This document shows, piece after piece, positions 50,940-58,706 of a DNA stretch of 64,000 nt. The notes under the pieces were generated by a model, which made no database searches, was not told the origin of the DNA, and saw only the letters and a list, made by a program, of their open reading frames with translations. Location of the stretch: IMG/VR virus record IMGVR_UViG_3300043436_003602, positions 1-64,000 of that record; one strand, written 5' to 3'. How positions within the stretch are numbered: position 1 is the first letter of the stretch; each line of letters starts with the position of its first letter. The DNA comes from a virus. The translations under genes were made by a program, and so were the position numbers.

Positions 50940-51173
50940 TTATGTGATAAATAGATCGGCGATGCGTCGCAGGTTGTCACAATCGCCTTCGAAAGTGTCG
51001 ACTTGTCCCTGCAGCTCATCGATAATAGCGAGCTCGCCGGGCTCGTCGCGCTTCAGACGTCCCAGCAGTTCCGTAGACTGAACAGCGCGACTGTCCTGCA
51101 TCTCTGCGTGTGTCATCAGGATAGCGTGAACCCGAACAGCATCAGCGGCGCTCAGGGAGATTGTTTTCGTCAT
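50940..51173 (-). CDS. Hypothetical helical protein (77 aa)
   Basis: A short helical acidic protein. First gene after the promoter at 51200-51228, with GAAAGG before the ATG. Not recognised. Confidence 0.6.
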   Translation of the reverse strand: MTKTISLSAADAVRVHAILMTHAEMQDSRAVQSTELLGRLKRDEPGELAIIDELQGQVDTFEGDCDNLRRIADLFIT

Positions 51174-51199
51174 ATAGAACCTTTCATTGAGTGTTTTAC

Positions 51200-51228
51200 A
51201 TCATACGACGAACGAACGCCTGGTGCAA
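51200..51228 (-). promoter_or_regulatory. Leftward sigma70-like promoter
   Basis: TTGCAC (51228-51223), 17 bases, TATGAT (51205-51200). There is no palindromic operator, unlike the modules nearer the window ends. Serves the genes from 51173 leftward to 49029. Confidence 0.6.
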
Positions 51229-51233
51229 CTTCG

Positions 51234-52142
51234 TCAATCTGATATATCCCACTCGGGGCGAAGGGCAAGAAACCCGGGATGGCGGGGCTTATTCTTCTGT
51301 CCCATCTTCTGTTTCTTGCACTTCATGATTGCGCCGGCCGCCACCAGCTCATCCTTGATAGCCCAAAAATCTTTTCGCTGTCCGGCCGTAAGTCCTCCTC
51401 CGACCCTAACTTCAACCCCCGTCGGCTTACCTTTGGAGTCAAGTTCTTCACCGATGAAGCCGCCAAGTGTGCCTTTCGGCTTTTTCCCCGCCTTCGCCGA
51501 CGACCTCTTAAGCTTTCCCGTGGCTTCCCGCTTTGCTTCATTCGTATTCTCCTCTTCCTCGAAGTATCCCGTGATACGGGCTTCGAAGTCTTCAAAGGGC
51601 TTGACCTTGAGCATCCATTGCTCACGAAGCGTGGACTTACCGAACTTGTAAGGGCCATCCGGTGATCGAGTTATGATACCTTCATAACCCATCTGCAGCC
51701 GACGTTCCAGGTATTCCTCGAGCTCATCAAGACTCTCAATCAGCTTCGGCTTGAGGAAGTGAACGCGGGGATGGTCGATGTCGCGGATAATCTGTTGAGT
51801 AAGCCGAAGGCGATCCTCGTAGCGATAGCCGAGCTGCGGCGTGTCAAAGCACCACAGGTGGAAGTCCGGCTCACCATTCTTCGACGTGAGGCCGCTCGAC
51901 GTGCGACCGAGCACTCCTTCACCGCGACGATTGCCGACGACGGCCTCGCTGTCAAGCAGGGGCTCCTTGAATATCCTGCTGAGCTCTCGGTCGAAGTGCA
52001 CGTTGGGGAAGGGCGACAGCCGGGAGGTCAATGGTCGATGGGACAAAACGCAACGAAACCCGTCAATCTTCGGGAAGGCGTAAACAGGTAGTCGAACCTT
52101 TGACAGGTCCTCAATCTGGTCGCCCTTCATGGGACGCTTCAT
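51234..52142 (-). CDS. ATP-dependent DNA ligase (302 aa)
   Basis: Adenylation motif PKIDGFR with the nucleotide-accepting Lys25, motif III/IIIa FHLWCFD, motif IV GYEGIITR and motif V QWMLKVKPF. A C-terminal OB-like domain (TLGGFIGEEL, EVRVGGG). A T7-like small ligase that seals nicks. ATGA overlap with the upstream gene. It lies far from the replication module. Confidence 0.9.
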   Translation of the reverse strand: MKRPMKGDQIEDLSKVRLPVYAFPKIDGFRCVLSHRPLTSRLSPFPNVHFDRELSRIFKEPLLDSEAVVGNRRGEGVLGRTSSGLTSKNGEPDFHLWCFDTPQLGYRYEDRLRLTQQIIRDIDHPRVHFLKPKLIESLDELEEYLERRLQMGYEGIITRSPDGPYKFGKSTLREQWMLKVKPFEDFEARITGYFEEEENTNEAKREATGKLKRSSAKAGKKPKGTLGGFIGEELDSKGKPTGVEVRVGGGLTAGQRKDFWAIKDELVAAGAIMKCKKQKMGQKNKPRHPGFLALRPEWDISD

Positions 52143-52369
52143 CGCATAGCCCTTTCCGTAGCGAGCTTGAGCATCTTGAACTTCTCATTAAGGGCGACGA
52201 TCTTCTCGAGTGCCTCGCGCGACAGGTCGAGCTTCGATCCTGCGGCGACACCGGTCGGGTTCATCATCTTGAGCGCCATCTCGATATTGCTGTTACAGTT
52301 CTCGATGACGAACTCAGCCAGCTCAGGGCTCATCTCGACAAATACCATGCCGTTTGAGTTACTCGTCAT
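52139..52369 (-). CDS. Hypothetical protein (76 aa)
   Basis: Acidic N-terminus, helical C-terminus. Start at 52369 after GGA at about ten bases. An in-frame ATG at 52387 lies within the previous gene and has no site. Not recognised. Confidence 0.55.
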   Translation of the reverse strand: MTSNSNGMVFVEMSPELAEFVIENCNSNIEMALKMMNPTGVAAGSKLDLSREALEKIVALNEKFKMLKLATERAMR

Positions 52370-52721
52370 AAGTAAAGGGTCCTTCATAGTTGTTAAAGCG
52401 GAAGATGATCGGCGAAGGCATGAGCTCGGGGAACTCGGTCCTTGCCAGCTCTAATGACTGCATCCAATCCAACAGCGCCGGCATGAAGAGGGTTTGCTCG
52501 GTGCCCCTTGGGTGATGCCAAGAGATTGCCGTGTGCTTACGGCCGACAAACCACCAATGGTTGGCGACCGCATAACCCGAAGGGTGATCGAGAAGGCGGT
52601 AAGGCGCAAGGTGGTCAATCCTGAAGTGATCGAACACCGAGCTTTCAAGAGGCCGAAGGTTAGCCCCGTGAAGGGCGGGCTTCTTTCGATCATCCACAGT
52701 GCCGTAAAAGAGCAAGGGCAT
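52359..52721 (-). CDS. Hypothetical protein (120 aa)
   Basis: A Trp/His-rich protein (YAVANHWWFVGRKHTAISWH near residue 50). The start overlaps the previous stop. I do not recognise a family. Confidence 0.6.
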   Translation of the reverse strand: MPLLFYGTVDDRKKPALHGANLRPLESSVFDHFRIDHLAPYRLLDHPSGYAVANHWWFVGRKHTAISWHHPRGTEQTLFMPALLDWMQSLELARTEFPELMPSPIIFRFNNYEGPFTYDE

Positions 52722-53104
52722 TACCGCTTCCTCTTTTTGAGCTTTGCCTTGACCTCTTCGCGCTCAGACATGCGTCGAACGGCTTTCTTCTCGACGTAGT
52801 CCTTCGAGTGGTCCACCTTCTTGGTCGGGTTCTTCGCCGGACGACGGGGAGCGGGGAGTTCCTGGATCGGGTCTTCGTCAAGGGGCAAGTAAACGATCTG
52901 AGGTCGATACCCCAAGACTTCGGGAATAGCAATCCCCGGTCCTTGAACCTTTCGCATAAAGGCGCTGACAGCCTGAGGCGTTATGTCATGGGCCCGAGCC
53001 CAGTCGCCGATGGAAGAATGATCCTTCGACGCAGCCCGAATAAGTCGCTTCAGTCCTCGCTCAGTAATGGCAGACTTCGGGACTCGGTATTTCTTGAGGT
53101 CCAT
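52721..53104 (-). CDS. HTH-containing basic protein (127 aa)
   Basis: Residues 28-55 (SSIGDWARAHDITPQAVSAF) read as a helix-turn-helix. The C-terminus is strongly basic (MSEREEVKAKLKKRKR). Probably DNA-binding. Third gene of a leftward operon that includes the ligase. Confidence 0.65.
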   Translation of the reverse strand: MDLKKYRVPKSAITERGLKRLIRAASKDHSSIGDWARAHDITPQAVSAFMRKVQGPGIAIPEVLGYRPQIVYLPLDEDPIQELPAPRRPAKNPTKKVDHSKDYVEKKAVRRMSEREEVKAKLKKRKR

Positions 53105-53105
53105 G

Positions 53106-53378
53106 TCATTTCACCGGATTGCCGCAAGGCTTAGCACCAAAGCCGCGATACTTGTTGACAAAGCGGTCACGGTTAGCTTGACCCTCGAAGGCGTAGGTGC
53201 GAATGCCCCGCTCGAACGGTATGCTAAGGTGGTTACCGACGAGGCTGATGTCGATCTGCTCAGGTCGGAGGAGAGTGTCAGCTTTCGCAAAGTGCGGGTC
53301 TGACATCTTTCCTACATCCTTGCGCCAGGTCAACGCGACAAGCTCCGGCCGTGAAGTCAGCAGCTCCGGCCGTGACAT
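53106..53378 (-). CDS. Hypothetical protein (90 aa)
   Basis: The first ATG shares a base with the upstream stop (TGATG), and the chain then begins with a duplicated SRPEL. An alternative start at 53306 (MSDPHF) has AGGAAAG close by and a TTGACC box 30 bases upstream. Not recognised. Confidence 0.5.
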   Translation of the reverse strand: MSRPELLTSRPELVALTWRKDVGKMSDPHFAKADTLLRPEQIDISLVGNHLSIPFERGIRTYAFEGQANRDRFVNKYRGFGAKPCGNPVK

Positions 53379-53611
53379 CAGCCTTGCTCAGCCGGACGCG
53401 GCTGCTCCTCGACACTGATGATCCGGGAGCCGCTGTGGATATAGAAGTCGAGGGAGGTGTTCGGCTCGACGAGGTGGGTCGTGTAGGAAGCAACCTGGCC
53501 GGGCTCACCGTCACGGGTCACCACGGCGATAGGCCAGCCTGCATGGGCGTCTACTGTCACCATGGCCCTAGGCCAGCCTTTATGGGCGTCTGCTGTTACT
53601 TTCGTTGTCAT
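53378..53611 (-). CDS. Hypothetical protein with a duplicated N-terminal motif (77 aa)
   Basis: AHKGWPRAMVTVD and AHAGWPIAVVTRD are an internal tandem repeat. AAGGAG lies seven bases before ATG 53611. Not recognised. Confidence 0.6.
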   Translation of the reverse strand: MTTKVTADAHKGWPRAMVTVDAHAGWPIAVVTRDGEPGQVASYTTHLVEPNTSLDFYIHSGSRIISVEEQPRPAEQG

Positions 53612-53651
53612 GACATTCTCCTTGGTTATCGCTCGATTTGCGACAGGACAG

Positions 53652-53680
53652 CGTCTAACGCATTTGATTGACCAGGTCAA
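53652..53680 (-). promoter_or_regulatory. Leftward promoter candidate with TTGACCTGGTCAA palindrome
   Basis: TTGACC (53680-53675), 17 bases, TAGACG (53657-53652). The -35 lies in a perfect inverted repeat (TTGAC-CTG-GTCAA), which could be an operator. The -10 is weak. Confidence 0.45.
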
Positions 53681-53699
53681 CCGCCGAATGCCGCCACAA

Positions 53700-54203
53700 C
53701 TAGAAGGGGCAAAACCCTTGGATTTCTTCTACGATACTTGCCACATGGCCAGCGTAGCCCGCGGCGATCTCATCCTCGTCTTCCCGCTCGGTCTCTTCCC
53801 ACTCGTGCTCTTCCATGAACTCGAGCCCTTCGAGGCTTTGCAGGAAGTCGTCGCACTCGTCCATCCGCTCCTGCAGCATTTGACCCGTCGAGCCTTCCCT
53901 CAACCCCTCAGGCATATTCTCGAGCTTCTCCTCGAGTTCCGACTTGATCTCCTCGATCTCATCCTTCAAGGACTGCACGTCGTCCGGACAGGTGATCGCA
54001 GGAACTGTCTCATCAGCAATGATGTAGACGCGCTGCAGGTAGTCGCTGCTTGTCAGCTGATGACGCTTGAAGGGCGTCTTGCTGCGAAGAGTACGCGATG
54101 AGCGAGGACCCGTCTTGAGCGACACCTTGTAGTAGGTGTCACCCTTGACGATGCCCTCACTCGGGTAGTCCTTTCGAGCAACGCGGGTGAGGACCCGAGC
54201 CAT
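53700..54203 (-). CDS. Acidic coiled-coil hypothetical protein (167 aa)
   Basis: After a basic N-terminus (MARVLTRVARKDYPSEGIVK) comes a Glu-rich helix (LKDEIEEIKSELEEKLENMP). GGAG lies eight bases before ATG 54203, and the start overlaps the upstream stop (TGATG). The longer frame to 54506 is a shadow of the genes upstream. Confidence 0.6.
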   Translation of the reverse strand: MARVLTRVARKDYPSEGIVKGDTYYKVSLKTGPRSSRTLRSKTPFKRHQLTSSDYLQRVYIIADETVPAITCPDDVQSLKDEIEEIKSELEEKLENMPEGLREGSTGQMLQERMDECDDFLQSLEGLEFMEEHEWEETEREDEDEIAAGYAGHVASIVEEIQGFCPF

Positions 54204-54364
54204 CAGCCGAGCTCCTTGATTTCGACCGTGATGGCCTTCGGGACTTCCTTGTCGCCGAACGCCGACTTCTTGATGTAGAGCGTCGGGATGACCGCGTTCT
54301 CGGCATCGTCCTTGAAGACGTTGGTGCCTTTGGTCTCGCGGTCGAACTTCATAGTCGTCTTCAT
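54203..54364 (-). CDS. Small phage protein (53 aa)
   Basis: Reads MKTTMKFDRETKGTNVFKDD, then AVIPTLYIKKSAFG and a C-terminal beta strand ending KELG. This pattern is a recurrent small phage/plasmid protein of unknown function. AAAGG lies seven bases before ATG, and it overlaps both neighbours (ATGA and TGATG). Confidence 0.7.
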   Translation of the reverse strand: MKTTMKFDRETKGTNVFKDDAENAVIPTLYIKKSAFGDKEVPKAITVEIKELG

Positions 54365-54591
54365 ATCTCAACCTTTCTTGGGTAGGGCCCTGGGATAATG
54401 GTATGTGTCCGTGGATAGGGCGAGTCCACAGGGATTTCGGGGATGGATTGGAATGATGGGTAGCGGGCGTTGGCCTTCGCGCAAATCTCACGGGCAGTGA
54501 TCTCATAGTCGAAGACAGTCACCAGCTCTACGCCGGCCTCACGGTCTACAACGAACCAGAAGGTATCCCGTTCTTCTACGCTAAAAGCCAT
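54361..54591 (-). CDS. Hypothetical protein (76 aa)
   Basis: A small acidic N-terminal beta segment (FWFVVDREAGVELVTVFDYE) and a Pro-rich C-terminus. GGGAG lies about nine bases before the ATG. Not recognised. The 81 bases upstream (54592-54672) hold only a 30-codon frame coupled to the next gene's stop, which I do not call. Confidence 0.6.
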   Translation of the reverse strand: MAFSVEERDTFWFVVDREAGVELVTVFDYEITAREICAKANARYPSFQSIPEIPVDSPYPRTHTIIPGPYPRKVEI

Positions 54592-54672
54592 TGGTCACCG
54601 CTCCCGGGACTGGCGCAGGGGATCGGCGACACGGTCGAAGCCATGGATCAGGGGTCCCAAGGCTCGTGCTCA

Positions 54673-54909
54673 TCAGTACCACTCCAGCCAACGCCCGTCG
54701 CGCGAGACGCAGACACGGCTCACGTTCGACTTGCTCATGGTGATGATCCGCCCGCCGCTGTTGACGCAGCGCATGGCGAAGTCCGTGCGGAACTTCTGCA
54801 CCTGGTTGATCTGCGCGACCATGACCGGCAGCGTATATAGCACGGCGGCGATGAGGATGAGCACCAGGCCGGACAGGCCGATGATCCATCGGTTGTTGCG
54901 CTGGTTCAT
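54673..54909 (-). CDS. Single-span membrane protein (78 aa)
   Basis: One hydrophobic segment (IIGLSGLVLILIAAVLYTLP, residues about 9-28), then a C-terminal domain with two Cys (FAMRCVNSGG, SRVCVSRDGRW) that would be periplasmic. TGATG overlap with the upstream gene and GGAGA before it. Confidence 0.65.
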   Translation of the reverse strand: MNQRNNRWIIGLSGLVLILIAAVLYTLPVMVAQINQVQKFRTDFAMRCVNSGGRIITMSKSNVSRVCVSRDGRWLEWY

Positions 54910-55130
54910 CACTCGTCTCCCGTTGCCTTTGTCCAGGTGACAACCACCCGTCCCTCGTCGAGGAAGTAGATGTCCGTGTTGGAGCAGTTGCCACCGCTGG
55001 CAACCTTGAACTTAACAGTCGCGTCGGGACCCGGGCTGTAGTCCGTGCCTCTCTCGTGGAGCATGTCGATGATGTCCTTGCCGGACAGCGTGACGGTGTG
55101 GGTAATCTTGCCCTTTTTGGTTAGCTTCAC
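54909..55130 (-). CDS. Hypothetical protein (73 aa)
   Basis: A small beta-rich protein (THTVTLSGKDIIDMLHERGT). The start is GTG 55130, because AAGGAG lies seven bases upstream and the promoter at 55154-55182 ends just before. Not recognised. Confidence 0.6.
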   Translation of the reverse strand: MKLTKKGKITHTVTLSGKDIIDMLHERGTDYSPGPDATVKFKVASGGNCSNTDIYFLDEGRVVVTWTKATGDE

Positions 55131-55153
55131 TGTGCTTCTCCTTTCGCGTTCGC

Positions 55154-55182
55154 ATTATCACGCCATCGGCGTACTGGGTCAA
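55154..55182 (-). promoter_or_regulatory. Leftward sigma70-like promoter
   Basis: TTGACC (55182-55177), 17 bases, GATAAT (55159-55154). The sequence after the -10 (GCGAACGCGA) resembles half of the palindromic operator of the other leftward promoters. Confidence 0.7.
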
Positions 55183-55415
55183 CCAAGTAATTTCTCTGGT
55201 GGATCGCGTTCGCCTTTCCGCACGTAGCGACGGGGCGGGTATTTCCGCTTCGGCTTTTCAAGGGGCAAGCTCAGCCGAGGCTCCGCGCGGGCGATCAGTC
55301 TTGGCGAAGAACTCCGCCTTATACCTCTCCCTTGTACTACGCCGATACCTGTGTTTGTTCTATCGAGCTTACATGCTAAACTCCCGTCGTTGATATACCT
55401 ATCATATACAATCAA
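55179..55415 (-). CDS. Doubtful small basic ORF (up to 78 aa)
   Basis: The C-terminal half is basic and Pro-rich (KYPPRRYVRKGERDPPEKLL), but there is no ATG or clear ribosome binding site (the frame opens with TTG). If it is not a gene, 55131-55439 holds only the promoter at 55154 and the inverted repeat at 55381. Confidence 0.25.
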   Translation of the reverse strand: MIVYDRYINDGSLACKLDRTNTGIGVVQGRGIRRSSSPRLIARAEPRLSLPLEKPKRKYPPRRYVRKGERDPPEKLLG

Positions 55416-55425
55416 ACGACGGGAG
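55381..55425 (-). terminator. Eleven-base inverted repeat after the receptor-binding-like gene
   Basis: CTCCCGTCGTT (55381-55391) pairs perfectly with AACGACGGGAG (55415-55425) across a 23-base AT-rich loop. On the minus strand it is followed by TTT. It lies about 15 bases past the stop of 55440-56594. A terminator is likely. The long loop would also suit an operator. Confidence 0.5.
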
Positions 55426-55439
55426 ACAACCGATTTATT

Positions 55440-56594
55440 CTATGCGATTGGTATGCCGTAATAAGCGCCACGGTTGCGCTCAATAAGTTGGCGCTCCGCG
55501 GTGGAAAGGACGGAGGGGAACGAAGTCAATCCTGAAAAAGTGCCGTCAAATGGTAACGATGATCCAAGTCCATTCAACGAACCTATCGCGCTATTGACCC
55601 CCGTAAAGACGGTCGTAATTGTTGCGCTATCCCATTCCGCGCCGTTCTTAAACAGTTTCCACTGCTCGCTTCCGGTGGTTGATATAGATGTGATCAAAGT
55701 GAGTGTATTTGAAATAGCAACATCTGCGGCTAAACCGTTGGTTCCATTGCCTCCCAAAGCTGTAGGGTTGGCTACGTTTAAGCGCCCAGCCGAAATAGGC
55801 CCAGCCGATACTTGGTTTGCAATAACGTAAAAACGGCCATTTTGCCCCGAAGACCACTGCCCAAAAACAGTCCCAAATTCATTTTCAATCGTCGGTGTGA
55901 ACAGAATAAACAAACTGTGCGTTGTGCCAATAAGCGGAGAAGCGGCAGCTAAATAATCATTTACGCCATCAAAACGCAGCGCGGGCCGCCCGCCCTGTGT
56001 GATGATTGCCCCATTGCTGACAATTTGCGGCTGATTATCTGGCGTCGTTTGCGTGGCATTGCGCCCATTGCCGCTTTTGTCATACAAAATGGTGATAAAG
56101 CCGTTGCCAGAACCGACAAAATTAAGCAGCGCCTCGGCGTCAAGTTCACCGATGGCGGTAAAGCCAATGTTCGCTTCGGCATTGTCACTTGACCGGCGCA
56201 CCCGAATTGCGTTGCCAGTGTAACTACGGCTTTCACGGCGCAACTCAAAATTGGCAGCCGGTGCCACGGACAATACATCCATCACGCCAACATAAAGAAG
56301 CGCCGCCGCCGCGCTGGCATTGCCACCAGAATTTGTCGCCGTGACAATACAGCCAAACAAGGCGTTTAGGTCACCGTCCGGGATGGTGTAATTCTGCGAT
56401 GCCGACGGAGCACCAACAGGCGTTCCGTTGCGCGTGAACTGATACGCATAGGTTATCGGCGCAGTGCCCGTCCATGTGCCCGTAGTTACCGATAGCACCG
56501 AACCAGTCTGCGATATAACGGGTAAAGCCGTATTGACCGGCGGAAGTGCGGGTGAGCCGGCGCTCGCCACTGCTCCAAAAAGAATAGGACCCAT
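55440..56594 (-). CDS. Receptor-binding/adhesin-like protein, LamG/arabinofuranosidase-like fold (384 aa)
   Basis: An Ig-like N-terminal segment (about 20-100; GTWTGTAPITYAYQFTRNGT) precedes a concanavalin-like domain (AIRVRRSSDNAEANIGFTAI, then TILYDKSGNGRNATQTTPDN and RPALRFDGVNDYL) seen in many phage tail-fibre and surface proteins. It lies 30 kb from the tail module, is visibly more AT-rich than its neighbours and has its own hairpin, so it looks like a recently acquired host-range cassette. Virion location is inferred. Confidence 0.68.
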   Translation of the reverse strand: MGPILFGAVASAGSPALPPVNTALPVISQTGSVLSVTTGTWTGTAPITYAYQFTRNGTPVGAPSASQNYTIPDGDLNALFGCIVTATNSGGNASAAAALLYVGVMDVLSVAPAANFELRRESRSYTGNAIRVRRSSDNAEANIGFTAIGELDAEALLNFVGSGNGFITILYDKSGNGRNATQTTPDNQPQIVSNGAIITQGGRPALRFDGVNDYLAAASPLIGTTHSLFILFTPTIENEFGTVFGQWSSGQNGRFYVIANQVSAGPISAGRLNVANPTALGGNGTNGLAADVAISNTLTLITSISTTGSEQWKLFKNGAEWDSATITTVFTGVNSAIGSLNGLGSSLPFDGTFSGLTSFPSVLSTAERQLIERNRGAYYGIPIA

Positions 56595-56606
56595 AAATAC
56601 CTCCCC

Positions 56607-57077
56607 TTAAGACAGAGCGCCAAATGAAAACCACTGGTTATTACCCAGATAGATCACCTGAGCCACACCCGGAGTGTCAACAGAGGTATCCCCCGTGAGA
56701 GTAACACCACTTGCCGCCACCAGGGTAAGGGTTCCGGTCGAGAGACGGAGAAGACTTACAACAGTGCCCTCCTCGATGGCGGGATTGGCAGGCAGGGTCA
56801 CACTCAAGGCCGACGTACCGGCATTCTTCAACAGATCACCTGGACTGGCGGAACTCATGGTGTAATTAGCGACAAGGTTCACTACCCTAACTCGTCGAGC
56901 AAGCTGCAGAACTTCCTGAAGACCCGAGTCGAGAAAACTAAAGCCAAGGTTCAGGACATCAGCTAGTCCGGGCCCGTCCACACTAACTTGCCCATCATAG
57001 AGGGTGTAGGTTACGCCTGCCGCAGTCACGGTGCGAGCCGAGTAGTCCGAAGGGGCTACTAAAATAAAGGCACTCAT
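56607..57077 (-). CDS. Structural-like beta protein (156 aa)
   Basis: A repetitive beta-rich sequence (TVTAAGVTYTLYDGQVSVDG, then SVTLPANPAIEEGTVVSLLR) of the type found in capsid or tail surface proteins. AGGAGG lies six bases before ATG 57077. Pairs with the downstream receptor-binding-like gene. No family recognised. Confidence 0.55.
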   Translation of the reverse strand: MSAFILVAPSDYSARTVTAAGVTYTLYDGQVSVDGPGLADVLNLGFSFLDSGLQEVLQLARRVRVVNLVANYTMSSASPGDLLKNAGTSALSVTLPANPAIEEGTVVSLLRLSTGTLTLVAASGVTLTGDTSVDTPGVAQVIYLGNNQWFSFGALS

Positions 57078-57093
57078 ATAAATCCTCCTAGCT

Positions 57094-57121
57094 AAGAACA
57101 AACCCGGCGATCAACCCGGGT
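57094..57121 (-). terminator. Hairpin with U-rich tail before the surface-protein pair
   Basis: ACCCGG (57121-57116) pairs with CCGGGT (57107-57102), followed by TTGTTCTT on the minus strand. It lies between the 57190-57366 gene and the ribosome binding site at 57077, leaving no room for a promoter after it, so it may act as an attenuator. Confidence 0.5.
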
Positions 57122-57189
57122 GCGCTTGCATTATGCCAGTAATACTATAAAGAGATTACATGCAGTGCCTCTGCACGGCAGCCGCGACC

Positions 57190-57366
57190 TCAGACACAGT
57201 GCTTCTCCGTTGCCATCGCGATCTCACGGACGCTATAAGGGCCAATACCGCGGAGTTGGATGAGTTCCTTCACGGTTTTGTTCCAAGGATCGTCCACTTT
57301 CGCTCGCTGAAGCGCTTTCCGGGTCGGTTTGGATAGCATATTCCAGAATTTTGCGGATTGTGTCAT
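57190..57366 (-). CDS. Small helix-hairpin-helix-like protein (58 aa)
   Basis: Reads MTQSAKFWNMLSKPTRKALQ and then KELIQLRGIGPYSVREIAMA, the last part fitting a helix-hairpin-helix (L-x-G-I-G) DNA-binding motif. AAGGA lies nine bases before ATG 57366. Probably binds DNA. Partner unknown. Confidence 0.65.
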   Translation of the reverse strand: MTQSAKFWNMLSKPTRKALQRAKVDDPWNKTVKELIQLRGIGPYSVREIAMATEKHCV

Positions 57367-57378
57367 GTCTTTAAGTCC

Positions 57379-57645
57379 TTATCCAGGGCCAGCGGGCGGC
57401 GTTCGCAATGGCTCCACAGGGCTCTGCGGCGCTTCTCCGCCAGGACTAGCGGGAGCAGGGAGGACTGGTTGTCTCGCGTCCAGTACCGCGGGCTCAATCG
57501 GTATCGGCGTCTTTTCATCGGGTTTTCTCCTGAGGCGCTTATAGGTCAGCTTGACCAAAAGCTTTATCAGCTCTTTATAGATGACGTAGACCGTCACCAT
57601 GATGAGCAATTGGTAAATCGGGATGGGCGTGTTGAGCCAATTCAC
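57379..57645 (-). CDS. Membrane protein with Pro-rich tail (88 aa)
   Basis: One membrane segment (IYQLLIMVTVYVIYKELIKL), a basic loop, then a Pro-rich C-terminus. The start is a GTG overlapping the upstream stop (GTGA). Function unknown. Confidence 0.6.
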   Translation of the reverse strand: MNWLNTPIPIYQLLIMVTVYVIYKELIKLLVKLTYKRLRRKPDEKTPIPIEPAVLDARQPVLPAPASPGGEAPQSPVEPLRTPPAGPG

Positions 57646-57890
57646 GCTCGGCCGTCCTTATGGGCTTGCGTGACCGCGGCGATCTCGGCAAAACACTGCT
57701 CAGAGACGTCGTGCGCCCGGCAGATGGAAAAGATTGAGCTTCGAAGCTTATCCCAGTCGGCCGGGGATGTCTCCTCGAGTGTCAAGACCGACATACGGTG
57801 AGGAGCGAGAAGGCTGTTAAGCCAAGCGTGAAGCTTCTCGGGGCGGGAGTTGCTCGGAACAGCGAGCTCGATATAGATTGACTTGGGCAT
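57642..57890 (-). CDS. Hypothetical protein (82 aa)
   Basis: Small mixed alpha/beta protein (MPKSIYIELAVPSNSRPEKL). GGGGGA precedes the ATG. Not recognised. Confidence 0.6.
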   Translation of the reverse strand: MPKSIYIELAVPSNSRPEKLHAWLNSLLAPHRMSVLTLEETSPADWDKLRSSIFSICRAHDVSEQCFAEIAAVTQAHKDGRA

Positions 57891-57949
57891 GTTAATCCCC
57901 CAATTAAAGCGAATGAGAACCTAAAACCTACCAAATAGATTGCGGAGTG

Positions 57950-58168
57950 CTAGGCCACGTCTACCTGTTCGGAGACCTGACGAATACCGTTAAGTACCCC
58001 CGTGAGGAAGAGGCATCGCTTCTCGGCAAGCTCCCGTCCCCCTGGCCTATCGTAGACAGGGAAGATTGCCCAAACATCTGGCTCGGTCTTCGGTTGAAGG
58101 GTATCTCCCCTATCATAGATAACAAAGGAGTGAGAGTTGGTATCTTCCGTGCTGGTAAAACGGTGCAT
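57950..58168 (-). CDS. Hypothetical protein (72 aa)
   Basis: AGGAG lies six bases before the ATG. An acidic protein with an aromatic middle (DVWAIFPVYDRPGGRELAEK). Not recognised. Confidence 0.6.
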   Translation of the reverse strand: MHRFTSTEDTNSHSFVIYDRGDTLQPKTEPDVWAIFPVYDRPGGRELAEKRCLFLTGVLNGIRQVSEQVDVA

Positions 58169-58276
58169 GTTAATCTCCTAAATAAATTACGTTAGTCTGT
58201 AAACCTAGAAAATATAAGACGGGACCAGGTCCATGGGATGAGAACAAAGCCCGAACCAAAGGGACGGGCGGTGGAT

Positions 58277-58312
58277 GTGGAGCGCAGAGTATCGCTTGCG
58301 CCTGCGCTCCAC
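58277..58312 (-). terminator. Repeated hairpin, copy A
   Basis: GTGGAGCGCAG (58277-58287) pairs with CTGCGCTCCAC (58302-58312), 11 pairs and a 14-base loop, 19 bases after the stop of 58331-58681. No U-run follows. The same arms recur at 58707-58747. Confidence 0.55.
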
Positions 58313-58330
58313 TGGTTACGAATTAATTGT

Positions 58331-58681
58331 TCAGCGATTACTTCCTGCCCCTTCGGGTTCACAGTCGAAGTGCATAGCCTGAGCGGGCGGGCTGGCGTTT
58401 AATGCGTCACAGACTAAACCCGCAATCTGTTCACAGGTTGCTTGCTGCAAGTCGCTATGGTCGTTAATGACGCAAACTTCCCAACCTTCGATACTGCAAA
58501 CAACTTGATAAGTCTGACCGCTGACGTGCTGAACGGCGAAGCGAGGGGCAGGTGATGCAATGAAAGCAGCGAGTCGCTTTGAGTCGATTGCTACGGCGTC
58601 ACTGGGAGCAGACTCGCGATTGTCCCAGATAGTGGCACGACCGTCAGGCATTGTGGAAAACTCAATATACTGGATAGTCAT
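58331..58681 (-). CDS. Hypothetical protein (116 aa)
   Basis: IEFSTMPDGRATIWDNRESA, then a Cys-rich helical C-terminal half (CEQIAGLVCDALNAS). GGAG lies eight bases before ATG 58681. The last codons and downstream hairpin resemble those of the next upstream gene. Not recognised. Confidence 0.6.
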   Translation of the reverse strand: MTIQYIEFSTMPDGRATIWDNRESAPSDAVAIDSKRLAAFIASPAPRFAVQHVSGQTYQVVCSIEGWEVCVINDHSDLQQATCEQIAGLVCDALNASPPAQAMHFDCEPEGAGSNR

Positions 58682-58706
58682 AATATAAACTCCAAAGAAA
58701 CAGAGG

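Noticed and set aside
54581-55003. A 140-codon leftward ORF
   Set aside because: It overlaps two better-supported genes out of frame, and its composition is not protein-like. Only a 30-codon 3' piece has a coupled ATG.
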